This document shows, piece after piece, positions 26,027 through 35,149 of a stretch of DNA of 64,000 nucleotides (position 1 is the first letter of the stretch; each line of letters begins with the position of its first letter). Source of the DNA: Paucisalibacillus algeriensis (GTDB lineage: Bacteria > Bacillota > Bacilli > Bacillales > Amphibacillaceae); the NCBI RefSeq assembly GCF_000577245.1, contig NZ_CBYO010000014.1, positions 454,524 through 518,523 of the forward strand. Reading direction: 5' to 3'. The notes under the pieces were generated by a model that saw only the letters and a program-made list of their open reading frames with translations, made no database searches and had not been told where the DNA came from. A program made the translations under genes and the position numbers.

Positions 26027-26584
26027 ATGAATAAATTAATAGTTGTGTTAGTAATATTGACTATATTAATATTTGGTGTTGTTGGATACATAATTTATAC
26101 GGACATAAAAGCCTCAGAAGCTAGTAATTATAGTAGTAATTCTAGTGAAGGACCAAGTTCTACTGATGTAGACAACATGCGTGAATCAGCAGGTGGCAAC
26201 ATAACAGAGGAAGAAATGCAGTCCTTTAAAGAAAAAGGGTTAAACCCCTTTGGGCAACCTACAACTATAGAGCAATTAACAGACAGTGACTTTCAAGAAT
26301 ATATTCATGGTATGAGTCATCAAAAAGTTAAAGCTGAAGAAAAATGGGGTTTTTATCAAATCAACGAAGATAGAATTCAATGGTTATTAGAAGGTCTCAA
26401 CAATAATGAATTTATACACGGAAATCTCTATAGAAGAATTTTAGAAAAATGGGCGAATGGTGATTTTTCATCTGCAGATGATGATCATAATGCCATTTGG
26501 GAATTACAGGGGGGAACAGTTGGTCAAGCAACCGGAATTTTATCCCCCGAAGAAGAAAGATCATACATGGAAAGTCAACAATAG
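26027..26584 (+). CDS. membrane-anchored small protein, probably DUF6241 family
   Basis: 185 residues from the ATG at 26027 behind TAGGAGG (a TTG at 26021 is too close to the site). An N-terminal helix (MNKLIVVLVILTILIFGVVGYII) acts as signal anchor. A Ser/Asn-rich linker follows, then a globular part with NPFGQPTTIEQLTDSDFQEY, MSHQKVKAEEKWGFY and ILEKWANGDFSSADDDHNAIW. The last motifs recall the DUF6241 family found in Bacillaceae; I am moderately sure. Extracytoplasmic location inferred. Function unknown. The 25733-26026 interval upstream is AT-rich with no other gene. Confidence 0.75.
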   Translation: MNKLIVVLVILTILIFGVVGYIIYTDIKASEASNYSSNSSEGPSSTDVDNMRESAGGNITEEEMQSFKEKGLNPFGQPTTIEQLTDSDFQEYIHGMSHQKVKAEEKWGFYQINEDRIQWLLEGLNNNEFIHGNLYRRILEKWANGDFSSADDDHNAIWELQGGTVGQATGILSPEEERSYMESQQ

Positions 26585-26600
26585 AAAATAATTTATAGAC

Positions 26601-26645
26601 AAAAAGAAACTGCATCAATTCTAAGCTTGATGCAGTTTCTTTTTT
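26601..26645. terminator. bidirectional terminator between the DUF6241-like gene and tyrS
   Basis: AAAAAGAAACTGCATCAA pairs perfectly with TTGATGCAGTTTCTTTTT around an 8-base loop; A-run and T-run serve the two convergent genes. Confidence 0.93.
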
Positions 26646-27916
26646 TAATTATACCGAATTAGGAAATACTTCTTCTTCCCTCTTCTAATAATGGTAAACT
26701 TACTTTCAATTCGATCTGATTCTGATACAACATAATTTACATCCTGTTGTCTTTCACCATTAATGTAAACAGCCCCATTAGTAATATCTTCTCTTGCTTG
26801 ACGTTTTGAAGAAGAGATGTTGGCGTTAACTAATAGATCAACTAATCCAATATCTTCTTTATCAACTCGGAAAGATGGTACATCCTTAAATCCTTGTTCA
26901 ATTTCATCAGCTGATAGAGATTTTAAATCCCCACTAAATAAAGATGCTGAGATTTTTTGCGCTTGTTCTACCGCTTCTTGACTATGAACCATTCTTGTCA
27001 CTTCTTCAGCAAGTCGTGTATGAGCAACACGTCTCTCTGGATGGTTTTCAACTTCTTTTTCTAGTTCGTCTAGCTCAACTTCACTTAGGAAAGTAAAGTA
27101 ACGTAAAAACTTCATCACATCACGGTCATCCGTATTAATCCAGAATTGATAGAACTCATATGGACTTGTTTTATCTGCATCTAACCACACAGCATTACCT
27201 GCAGATTTACCAAACTTAGTTCCATCTGCTTTTGTGATTAGAGGAACAGTTAGACCAAATACTTTTACTTCTTCTTCCTCATTTTCTCTTGCACGACGAA
27301 TTAATTCCATACCAGCTGTTATATTTCCCCACTGGTCACTTCCACCAATTTGAAGTGTACAATTTTCTTGTGTGAATAGTTTCTGAAAGTCTAGCGATTG
27401 TAAAATCATGTAACTAAACTCTGTAAAAGAGATCCCTTGCTCGATTCGAGCGGATACGGATTCCTTTGCTAACATATAGTTAACACCGAAATGTTTTCCA
27501 GCGTCACGTAGAAAATCAATGATAGTCATACTGCTTAACCAATCATAGTTATTTCGTACAACTACTGGGTTTTCATCTTTATCAACTTCTAGTACTTTTG
27601 AGATTTGTGTTCTTAGGGCATCACTATACCCTTTTACTACTTCCTCAGTATTTAGCGAGCGCTCAGAAGAACGACCACTTGGGTCCCCTATCATTCCTGT
27701 CCCACCACCAACAAGCGCAATTGGCTTATGTCCAGCTTTTTGGAATCGTTTTAACATCATTAGAGGTACTAAATGCCCGATGTGTAAGCTATCAGCTGTT
27801 GGGTCAAATCCACAATATAATGTTACTTCGTTTTCGGATAAATGCTTTTCCAAGCCTTCCCTATCAGTTACCTGATTAATGAGCCCTCTTTTTTCTAAAT
27901 CATCTAAGATATGCAT
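26645..27916 (-). CDS. tyrS: tyrosyl-tRNA synthetase
   Basis: 423 residues from the ATG at 27916 (GGAGTG site; a GTG at 27925 is also in frame). Class I synthetase: HIGH motif HIGH in DSLHIGHLVPL, KMSKS-type loop KFGKS, and a C-terminal S4-like RNA-binding domain (about 355-420, VDLLVNANISSSKRQARE). It charges tRNA-Tyr in the cytoplasm. Expression should be controlled by the T-box leader directly upstream. The gene order after rpsD matches B. subtilis, apart from the inserted block. Confidence 0.98.
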   Translation of the reverse strand: MHILDDLEKRGLINQVTDREGLEKHLSENEVTLYCGFDPTADSLHIGHLVPLMMLKRFQKAGHKPIALVGGGTGMIGDPSGRSSERSLNTEEVVKGYSDALRTQISKVLEVDKDENPVVVRNNYDWLSSMTIIDFLRDAGKHFGVNYMLAKESVSARIEQGISFTEFSYMILQSLDFQKLFTQENCTLQIGGSDQWGNITAGMELIRRARENEEEEVKVFGLTVPLITKADGTKFGKSAGNAVWLDADKTSPYEFYQFWINTDDRDVMKFLRYFTFLSEVELDELEKEVENHPERRVAHTRLAEEVTRMVHSQEAVEQAQKISASLFSGDLKSLSADEIEQGFKDVPSFRVDKEDIGLVDLLVNANISSSKRQAREDITNGAVYINGERQQDVNYVVSESDRIESKFTIIRRGKKKYFLIRYN

Positions 27917-27939
27917 CTTTTTCACACTCCATTATTTTT

Positions 27940-28187
27940 TCTAACAAAATAAAAAAACCCATTCCTTATGATAAATAAGGGACGAGTTTTAACACGCGGT
28001 ACCACCCTTGTTGCAAGAAACAGCCACTTTGGGGTTGTTAACGATGACTTCACCGTCTTAATTTCACCTATTGGCTCATTAAGATTGCTCTGGAATTGTA
28101 CTTCGTATGCAAATATATTCTGGTTTCCACCGACCACCAGATCTCTTAGATAGGGATTTGCAACACTACTATTTCCTTCATTGCTTT
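27940..28187 (-). promoter_or_regulatory. T-box riboswitch leader of tyrS
   Basis: On the minus strand the T-box sequence AAGGGTGGTACCGCG (around 28014-28000) is exact. It is followed by a terminator hairpin around ACTCGTCCCTTATTT...AAGGAATGGGTTTTTTT. Upstream, GAAGTACAATTCC places a UAC tyrosine codon in the likely specifier loop. Uncharged tRNA-Tyr would pair with the leader and favour the antiterminator. The boundaries are approximate. Confidence 0.95.
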
Positions 28188-28276
28188 AATTTATATTATT
28201 ACATTTATCATATAGAATAAAGATAAAAAATGCAATTATTTTTGCAAATTTATTGTACCTACTCTATCATTGCATA

Positions 28277-28285
28277 TGCTATAAT
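28277..28285 (+). promoter_or_regulatory. extended -10 promoter of the class A PBP gene
   Basis: TGC-TATAAT (28277-28285), an extended -10. It lies inside a longer in-frame ORF reading, supporting the GTG at 28314 as the true start. Confidence 0.55.
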
Positions 28286-28313
28286 TATTCTTGGAATAAT
28301 AGGGGGTTTTATC

Positions 28314-31289
28314 GTGGATTTTAAAGAGTTTTTCCAAAAAGTTGGAACCAAGGTAAAAACAATCTGGAGCACTGGGAAAGTACAACGTGCATCAAGAATT
28401 ACATATGATGTTGTCTGGAATGTTATTTTATTTTTTATTGTCATTGGTATTATTGGGATGTTCTTTGGTGTAGGTGTAGGATTTGGATACTTTGCCTCAC
28501 TAGTCAAAGACGAACCAATCCGTCCATATGAAAGCATGGAAAAAGATATCTATAATTACGAAGAAACATCCAAATTGTATTTTGCCGGGGATATTTATTT
28601 TGGAGATATTCAATCAGATCTTCACCGTGAAGAAACAAAATTAGAAGATATCTCACCAATATTAATTGATGCCGTAATTGCAACGGAAGATGAATTCTTC
28701 AAAGAGCATAATGGCGTTGTACCAAAGGCAATTGTTCGTGCACTTGTTCAAGAATTTACTAATTCCGATATGAAGTCTGGTGGTAGTACATTAACGCAAC
28801 AGCTAATTAAAAACCAGATTTTAACAAATGAAGTATCCTTTGAACGAAAGGCAAAAGAAATATTACTTGCAATGCGATTAGAGCAATTCTTCGAAAAAGA
28901 TCAGATAATGGAAGCGTATTTGAATATTATCCCATACGGACGTGGAGCTAATGGACGAAATATCGCTGGTGTCCAAACTGCCGCTCAAGAGATTTTTGGA
29001 ATTAACGCTGATGAAGTTAACCTTCCACAAGCTGCATTTCTTGCTGGTCTTCCACAAAGTCCATCTTATTATACGCCATATCAAGGTGGTGGTGGTTTAA
29101 AAAACCAAGAAGGACTTGAACCAGGGATTACTCGTATGAAAGTAGTTCTTAGCCGAATGTTAGAAATGGAATATATTACAGAAAAGGAATATAAGAATGC
29201 TCTAAACTACGATATTGTAGCTGACTTTGTTACAAGTTCTGAAAGTCCTATCGAAAAATATCCATATCTAACGTTTGAATTAGAAAAAAGAGCGAAAGAA
29301 ATACTGATGTATTTTCTAGCAGATAAAGATGGTTATACAAAAGAGGATCTGGATGAAAGCGATGAATTAAAAGAGCAATATATGATATTAGCGGATCGTG
29401 ATCTTCGTCAAAGTGGTTATAATATCCATTCCACCATTGACAAGGAAATCTATGATGCCTTCCAAGAAGTTGCTAAGAACTTCCAATACTATGGTCCAGA
29501 TTGGCATGGTAACACGATTGACCCTGCAACTGGTGAAGAAATAACCACACAACAGGTTCAAGCAGCTGGATTTTTAGTTGAAAATAAAACAGGAAAAGTA
29601 ATAAGCTTTCTTGGTGGACGTGGATTCAGTTTCGAGAATCAAACGAATTACGCTACAGACACGTTACGACCGAATGGGAGTACGATGAAGCCATTATTGG
29701 CAATAGCTCCTGCAATGGAAAAAGGCATTGTACAACCAGGAACTCCTGTTGCAGATGTTAAGACTACTTGGTCAACTCCAGGAGGCCCGTGGACACCACA
29801 GAACTTTAACTACCGCTATCATGGAATCTTATCTGTAAGAGACTTTATTACGGATTCTTATAACGTACCAACAATCAAGGTATATTCACAAATTGCCCAT
29901 GAGAATCCTGTGGATCAGTACATACGAAAAATGGGGATTACTTCGCTTGGTGATGCAGAATATGCAAACTTAGCATTGTCAATTGGTGGTACAACGCATG
30001 GTATATCAGTTGAAGAGAATACGAATGCCTTTGTAACCTTTGCAAATGGTGGAAATTTCGTAGATGCCTATATGATTGAAAAGATTACTAACCAAGACGG
30101 TGAAGTAATTTATGAACATAAAACAGAGCCAGTGGAAGTATTCTCTCCACAAACAGCTTATTTGACGACAGATATACTCCGTGACGTCGTTAGTGAAGGA
30201 ACTGCAAATTATTTACGTTCACAACTAAAGTATCCAAACGTGGATTGGGCAGGTAAAACTGGAACTACCCAAAATACCCATGATGTCCACTTTGTCGGAT
30301 ATAACCCGAACGTTACAATGGGAACTTGGTTAGGATATCGAATAGGACAGTCATTGAAGTGTGATAGCTGTGCTTTATATGAAGGAAATAGAAACATAAA
30401 ACTTTGGGCAGAGCTTATGAATGCTGCTTCTGAAATTAGACCTGATCTTGTTGCACCATCGGAACAATTCCAACGACCTGATGGAATCGTAACACGAAGT
30501 ATTTGTGCAACATCTGGTATGCTTGCTTCTGATTTATGTCAACAAGCAGGACTGGTATCGAGTGATTTATTTAATATCAACTTTGTACCAACACAGGTGG
30601 ACGATAGTCTTGTATCAGGTTCTTATGTCCTAGTTGATGGTAAAGCAGTATTAGCTGGACCTAAAACTCCTAAAGAATTCATTCAAGATGATGGTCTATC
30701 CTTTAACCCAGAATGGATAATTCGAAATCAATATGACAAACTAAATGATTTGACAGAGCTGTTCCCTAGGTTCCGAAGAGAGGCATGGGAAAAGATTAGT
30801 CTTCCGAATATCGAAGGTCATAAATCAGTGGTAGATGATGATGGCAAGGCACCTGGAGTACCTTCATCAGTACAAAATAATGGAAGCAATTTAACATGGG
30901 ATGCTTCTGGAAGCAAAGATGTTATTGGATATCGAATATACCGTGCTAACAAACCTGGAGATTCATTCGGTCTAATTGGTCATTCGATTGAAACTAGTTT
31001 TAAATTACCTAGTGGAAATGGTGTTTACCATGTTAAAGCAGTTGATTACTTCGGATTAGAATCTTCTGCTTCAAAAGAAATTGTTGTCGGTGACTTCTCA
31101 GAACCGGAGAAAGAAGAAAAGCCTGAAAAACCAGAACCGGATAAGGAAGTAGATAAACCGAAGGAACCAGAAAAGCCAGATCCAGATCCTGAAGATCCCG
31201 AGGAGCCTGGGGACCCAGGTCAACCGGAGAATCCTAGGGATCCGGTAGATCCTCCTGAAAATCCTCCAGGGGATACTGAAAAGGATTAG
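28314..31289 (+). CDS. class A penicillin-binding protein with C-terminal fibronectin-type domain
   Basis: 991 residues from a GTG at 28314 behind AGGGGG. Short cytoplasmic N-terminus, one membrane helix (about 37-60). GT51 transglycosylase domain with ATEDEFFKEH and GGSTLTQQL. Transpeptidase domain with Ser456-T-M-Lys459, Ser515-Y-Asn517 and Lys648-T-G. After about residue 850 comes a fibronectin-like module (DASGSKDVIGYRIYRANKPG), then a Pro/Glu/Asp-rich tail of about 60 residues with many EKPE and DPE steps. It polymerises and crosslinks peptidoglycan outside the membrane. Larger than most; not at this locus in B. subtilis, where acsA lies here. A strong terminator follows. Confidence 0.93.
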   Translation: MDFKEFFQKVGTKVKTIWSTGKVQRASRITYDVVWNVILFFIVIGIIGMFFGVGVGFGYFASLVKDEPIRPYESMEKDIYNYEETSKLYFAGDIYFGDIQSDLHREETKLEDISPILIDAVIATEDEFFKEHNGVVPKAIVRALVQEFTNSDMKSGGSTLTQQLIKNQILTNEVSFERKAKEILLAMRLEQFFEKDQIMEAYLNIIPYGRGANGRNIAGVQTAAQEIFGINADEVNLPQAAFLAGLPQSPSYYTPYQGGGGLKNQEGLEPGITRMKVVLSRMLEMEYITEKEYKNALNYDIVADFVTSSESPIEKYPYLTFELEKRAKEILMYFLADKDGYTKEDLDESDELKEQYMILADRDLRQSGYNIHSTIDKEIYDAFQEVAKNFQYYGPDWHGNTIDPATGEEITTQQVQAAGFLVENKTGKVISFLGGRGFSFENQTNYATDTLRPNGSTMKPLLAIAPAMEKGIVQPGTPVADVKTTWSTPGGPWTPQNFNYRYHGILSVRDFITDSYNVPTIKVYSQIAHENPVDQYIRKMGITSLGDAEYANLALSIGGTTHGISVEENTNAFVTFANGGNFVDAYMIEKITNQDGEVIYEHKTEPVEVFSPQTAYLTTDILRDVVSEGTANYLRSQLKYPNVDWAGKTGTTQNTHDVHFVGYNPNVTMGTWLGYRIGQSLKCDSCALYEGNRNIKLWAELMNAASEIRPDLVAPSEQFQRPDGIVTRSICATSGMLASDLCQQAGLVSSDLFNINFVPTQVDDSLVSGSYVLVDGKAVLAGPKTPKEFIQDDGLSFNPEWIIRNQYDKLNDLTELFPRFRREAWEKISLPNIEGHKSVVDDDGKAPGVPSSVQNNGSNLTWDASGSKDVIGYRIYRANKPGDSFGLIGHSIETSFKLPSGNGVYHVKAVDYFGLESSASKEIVVGDFSEPEKEEKPEKPEPDKEVDKPKEPEKPDPDPEDPEEPGDPGQPENPRDPVDPPENPPGDTEKD

Positions 31290-31336
31290 TCATTACAATA
31301 GTCTGACGTACCTATTCCTTGGTACTTTTAGGCATT

Positions 31337-31389
31337 AAAATAGCAATAGCCTAGTTCACTTTCTCTGAACAAGACTATTGCTATTTTTT
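31337..31389 (+). terminator. PBP gene terminator
   Basis: AAAATAGCAATAG pairs with CTATTGCTATTTT, with an inner GTTCA/TGAAC stem; followed by T residues. Confidence 0.9.
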
Positions 31390-31469
31390 CATTTACATTT
31401 AAACAAAATTTAAGTGCTAATTTCTATAATTGTTAAATGATTTATTCTACCACTATCGCTTAAGATGAT

Positions 31470-32318
31470 CTATAATTTGTTTTCCTTGTACCTCAGTCCT
31501 ATACGTATTTCGTTGACTAGTAATTGTTTTTCTTTATTAGAAATAGCATCCGCTGAAAGCTTACGAGCTGCTATCGGAATAATCCAAGGTTCCACTTCCT
31601 CATAGGTAGTTCCAGTAAGTAATGTATATTCATCTAAAAAGACGTCAATTATTCCTTCTCTTAAAGAGTCAAAAACATTTACAACGTTTTGTGGTGTGTC
31701 ACTAGGTAAAACGGCAAATCTAATCATAATGATGTATTCCGCTAGATCTGTTTCTGGATTACCACTAGTGGCATCATTCCAATCAATCATTACAGCTTTT
31801 CCATTGCTCATCAATATATTATTAGGATTAGGATCTCCGTGACATATTTGACTCTTTATTGGAAAACTATCTAAAATATCGATAATAGCACTTTTTTCTT
31901 CTTCCCCTAAATAACCCACACTCCGTATCTGTCTCTTCAGGAATTCCCTTTGCGGAGGTATTCCCTCATGTGATAAATGATGAATTTCACTTAAAAGGCG
32001 AGCAGTATATCGAACATCATTCCAAACCGTCATTAGTTGGTCTGCGTTAATTTGTTGGATTAGGATGTTGAATAAGCGTTCTTTTAATGTTTCGCCGTAA
32101 ATTCGTTCAAACACAATTCCTGGACGTTGATCAAACTCTACGATTTCATATGGCTTAGGTACAGACAACCCCATTTTCCATGCCATAAGATTATTCCTAT
32201 ATTCTCTTTCTAAAGCTAGTATGCTGGTGTTTGGTTTTGCTAATTTAATAATTTTGTTATCGTCCCCCCACTCAAATACTTCTGAGTTTCCACCTTCACC
32301 TATCTTTCTACCAATCAT
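31470..32318 (-). CDS. aminoglycoside phosphotransferase (APH)-like kinase
   Basis: 282 residues, ATG at 32318 (or GTG at 32321) behind GGGGGATTAAGG. Kinase-like fold: IGEGGNSEVFEW nucleotide loop, catalytic CHGDPNPNNIL, and metal-binding IDWNDA. Family members phosphorylate small molecules such as choline, sugars or aminoglycosides; the substrate is not predictable. It is a lone minus-strand gene between the PBP and acu genes, in the interval where B. subtilis has acsA. It is a distinct relative of the YtmP-type kinase at 56075. Confidence 0.85.
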   Translation of the reverse strand: MIGRKIGEGGNSEVFEWGDDNKIIKLAKPNTSILALEREYRNNLMAWKMGLSVPKPYEIVEFDQRPGIVFERIYGETLKERLFNILIQQINADQLMTVWNDVRYTARLLSEIHHLSHEGIPPQREFLKRQIRSVGYLGEEEKSAIIDILDSFPIKSQICHGDPNPNNILMSNGKAVMIDWNDATSGNPETDLAEYIIMIRFAVLPSDTPQNVVNVFDSLREGIIDVFLDEYTLLTGTTYEEVEPWIIPIAARKLSADAISNKEKQLLVNEIRIGLRYKENKL

Positions 32319-32547
32319 CACCTTAATCCCCCATATGTTATATCGTATTTCAATTTCGTTATCCTACTCTTTGAGAACAGAGTTTTATATCTTTTATAGT
32401 AACATAATAATTCAGAAAAGTTTGGATAAAATTAATGATTAATAAGACTTCAAAGTACCTTTCAGAAATTTATCTAGAAAAGACTAAAAATTACAACGAT
32501 AATCTTGTATAATAAAACTAATACAAAATTTGAGTGGTGAACAATTA

Positions 32548-33195
32548 ATGGAGCATTTAAAAACTTACAATAGAATAAAACATCAAGCAACCGACATTAT
32601 CATTGAGGGACCAGTCCCTGCATCAACACTCGAAAACTATATTTTTCATCATGACTTAACAACTTTTCGACCTTCTAAAAAGCAATTTCAAGCCCTATTA
32701 GGTATTGCGGGTTTGGCTGATGGCAGAATTATCATTGCAAGAACAGAGGATACTATAATTGGTTATGTAACCTATCTATATCCAGATCCTTTAGAAAGAT
32801 GGTCAACCTTTCAAATGTAGAATTTAATAGAGCTAGGCGCAATTGAGGTAATTCCTGAATACCGAGGAAGTGGAATAGCCTCAAGTCTATTAAAGGTATC
32901 GATGATGGATCCTTTTATGGAAAATTATATAGTTATCTCAACAGAATACTATTGGCACTGGGATTTAAAAGGAACAAATTTAAGTATTTGGGAATATCGA
33001 AAGGTAATGGAAAAAATGATGGCTTCTGGGGGCCTTTTGCCAGCTCCAACGGATGACCCTGAAATAATTTCACACCCGGCAAATTGTTTAATGGTAAGAA
33101 TTGGTTCAAAAGTGAAGGAAGAATCAATACAGCAATTTGAAACGTTACGTTTTTTAAAACGACATCAAATACGAAGTTATAGGGAGGGATTATGA
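32548..33195 (+). pseudogene. acuA: acuA, GNAT acetyltransferase, interrupted by an in-frame TAG
   Basis: The frame from the ATG at 32548 (weak AGTGGTGA; TTG at 32530 also possible) runs to a TGA at 33195 with a single internal TAG at 32818-32820, codon 91. Both sides are well conserved AcuA: YVTYLYPDPLERWS before the stop, and NLIELGAIEVIPEYRGSGIA, ENYIVISTEYYWHWDLKG, SHPANCLM after it. In B. subtilis AcuA the stop position is a Glu codon, so one base change (GAG to TAG) explains it. AcuA acetylates and inactivates acetyl-CoA synthetase. The downstream acetyl-CoA-binding RGSG half cannot be made without readthrough. A recent mutation, suppression or sequence error are all possible. Confidence 0.88.
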
Positions 33196-33845
33196 TGCAT
33201 GTTGAAAAAATAATGAATCGAAATGTAATCTCACTAAGTCCTTCAGATTCAATCGAAAAAGCATATCAATTATTAGTTAATCATAAAATCAGGCATATCC
33301 CGATTGTAGATGAAGACCATTATGTAATCGGAATTGTATCAGATCGTGATATTCGTGACGCAAGCCCATCGATTTTAACAAATACTCCAGAAAAGGATGT
33401 ATTAAATAAAGAAGTTTCTTCGATTATGAGTAGCCCTGTTATCACGGCTCATCCATTAGATTTTGTAGAAGAGGTTGCCCGAATATTTTACGATCGCGAA
33501 ATCGCATGCCTACCAGTGGTTAGTAATGATAAACTAGTTGGTGTAATTACAGAAAAGGATCTGCTATATACCTTAATTCAGCTAACCGGAACACATGTAC
33601 AAGGTTCCCACATTGAGGTAAAGGTCCCACATAAGCCAGGAATATTACCTGAAGTTGCATCTGTATTTGGAAATCGAGGTGTTAATATTTCCTCTGTATT
33701 AGTTTATCCTTTTCATAACGACCCAGAATATAAGATACTGGTTTTTCGAGTACAAACCATGAATCCACTACCAATTATTCGTGATTTACGAAATGCTGGG
33801 TATGAATTAATGTGGCCAAACAATATACCGGAGCCTAGATTATGA
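33195..33845 (+). CDS. acuB: acetoin utilization protein AcuB (CBS-CBS-ACT)
   Basis: 216 residues from the ATG at 33195, sharing a base with the acuA stop (AGGGAGGG ribosome site; ATG at 33192 is an alternative). Two CBS motifs (about 1-60 and 75-130: VEKIMNRNVISL, SSIMSSPVITAH) and a C-terminal ACT domain (about 138-210: VKVPHKPGILPEVASVFGN). Probable nucleotide-sensing regulatory protein of the acu system. Its coding frame is intact even though acuA is broken, and it overlaps acuC by ATGA. Confidence 0.95.
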   Translation: MHVEKIMNRNVISLSPSDSIEKAYQLLVNHKIRHIPIVDEDHYVIGIVSDRDIRDASPSILTNTPEKDVLNKEVSSIMSSPVITAHPLDFVEEVARIFYDREIACLPVVSNDKLVGVITEKDLLYTLIQLTGTHVQGSHIEVKVPHKPGILPEVASVFGNRGVNISSVLVYPFHNDPEYKILVFRVQTMNPLPIIRDLRNAGYELMWPNNIPEPRL

Positions 33846-34990
33846 ACAAAGATATTAAATTTGTTTTTGACAAATCACTCTTAAATTACCATTTTCACAA
33901 TGATCATCCGTTTAACCAAAAGCGGGTTATTTTAACAAAGGAATTACTGGAAAATTCTGGACAATTAGCAGAGAATCAAATTATTGTACCACGAGTGGCA
34001 TCTGATGATGAGATAGCGCTTGTTCATGATCCTGCTTATATACGCACAGTCAAATCTGCTAATAATATGTCACCGGAAAACCTAATTAAATATGGGCTGG
34101 GTACCGAGGATACGCCGGTTTTTCCCAATATGCATGAAGCCTCAGCTCAAATTGTAGGGGCTACACTCACCGCTATTGAAGCTGTCTTAGTTGAAGGTGC
34201 ACATGGAGCAGTTAATTTTGCAGGTGGCTTACATCACGGTTTTAAGCAAAAGGCTTCAGGGTTCTGTATTTATAATGATGCTGCAATTGCGATCAAATAT
34301 ATTCGAAAAAATTATGATTTAAAAGTATTATACGTTGATACTGACGCACACCATGGAGATGGTGTTCAATTGGCTTTCTATGATGATCCTAAGGTTTGTA
34401 CATTCTCTATCCACGAAACAGGTAGGTACCTTTTCCCTGGCACCGGAAATGTTAATGAAAGAGGGATTAAAGAAGGCCACGGGTTTAGCTTTAATTTACC
34501 AATCGATGCTTTTACACAGGATGAATCTTATCTAGAAGTTTATGAAAACGCTTTACGAGAAATAGCGGATTTCTTTCAGCCTGATGTGATAGTTACTCAA
34601 AATGGCGCTGATTCCCATTTTTATGATCCTCTCACCCACTTATGTGGTTCCATGGCCATTTATGAAAGAATACCAGAAGTTGCATTAGAAATTAGCAAAA
34701 CATACTGTAATGGAAAATGGATTGCTCTTGGTGGAGGTGGTTATGATATTTGGCGTGTTGTCCCTCGGGCATGGTCACAAATTTGGAATGTCATGAAGGA
34801 TGAACAACCCTTACATGGCGATCTCCCTATAACCTGGATAAATAATTGGCAGAAAGAAGCACCAGTTACTTTACCAACAACATGGCATGACCCTATAGAG
34901 GAAATTCCAGTAATTCCAAGAAAAAAGGAAATTGAGGAAAAAAATCACGTTACATTACTGAATTTATTAAAATATACTAAAGTAATATAA
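33842..34990 (+). CDS. acuC: AcuC, class I histone-deacetylase-like protein
   Basis: 382 residues; the ATG at 33842 overlaps the acuB stop. HDAC-fold motifs: GGLHHGFKQKASGFCIYND, DTDAHHGDGVQ with the Zn ligands, and ALGGGGYD. It removes acetyl groups from acetyl-CoA synthetase, reversing AcuA. The operon order acuA-acuB-acuC matches B. subtilis, but the partner acsA is not next door. A gapped inverted repeat (AATAGGA/TCCTATT with inner CGGA/TCCG) lies just downstream. Confidence 0.96.
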   Translation: MNKDIKFVFDKSLLNYHFHNDHPFNQKRVILTKELLENSGQLAENQIIVPRVASDDEIALVHDPAYIRTVKSANNMSPENLIKYGLGTEDTPVFPNMHEASAQIVGATLTAIEAVLVEGAHGAVNFAGGLHHGFKQKASGFCIYNDAAIAIKYIRKNYDLKVLYVDTDAHHGDGVQLAFYDDPKVCTFSIHETGRYLFPGTGNVNERGIKEGHGFSFNLPIDAFTQDESYLEVYENALREIADFFQPDVIVTQNGADSHFYDPLTHLCGSMAIYERIPEVALEISKTYCNGKWIALGGGGYDIWRVVPRAWSQIWNVMKDEQPLHGDLPITWINNWQKEAPVTLPTTWHDPIEEIPVIPRKKEIEEKNHVTLLNLLKYTKVI

Positions 34991-35035
34991 ACATCAATCT
35001 ATTAGGATTTTAGTAGATTACCATATAAGCAGAGG

Positions 35036-35076
35036 AATAGGAAAGGAGCGGAGATATCCGTATCCTACATCCTATT
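35036..35076 (+). repeat. gapped inverted repeat after acuC
   Basis: Three nested arms: AATAGGA/TCCTATT, GGA/TCC and CGGA/TCCG around a GATA loop. No T-run follows, so it is a weak terminator candidate or a protein site. Confidence 0.45.
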
Positions 35077-35117
35077 GCCTGGACGAATCAGTTTAATCTT
35101 TACTGTATCTAAATATG

Positions 35118-35149
35118 CAAAAAAAAGGAGTTGAAATTTCAACTCCTTT
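35118..35149 (-). terminator. motS terminator
   Basis: Perfect 26-bp palindrome (half-site AAAGGAGTTGAAA) preceded on the plus strand by an A-run that gives the U-tail; it overlaps the end of motS. Confidence 0.9.

Noticed and set aside
28230..28313. Longer N-terminus for the class A PBP
   Set aside because: The extension contains the extended -10 promoter (TGCTATAAT), while the GTG at 28314 has AGGGGG at correct spacing.
32902..33195. Separate 97-residue gene
   Set aside because: It is in the same frame as the upstream acuA fragment and continues its sequence; there is no ribosome site at 32902.
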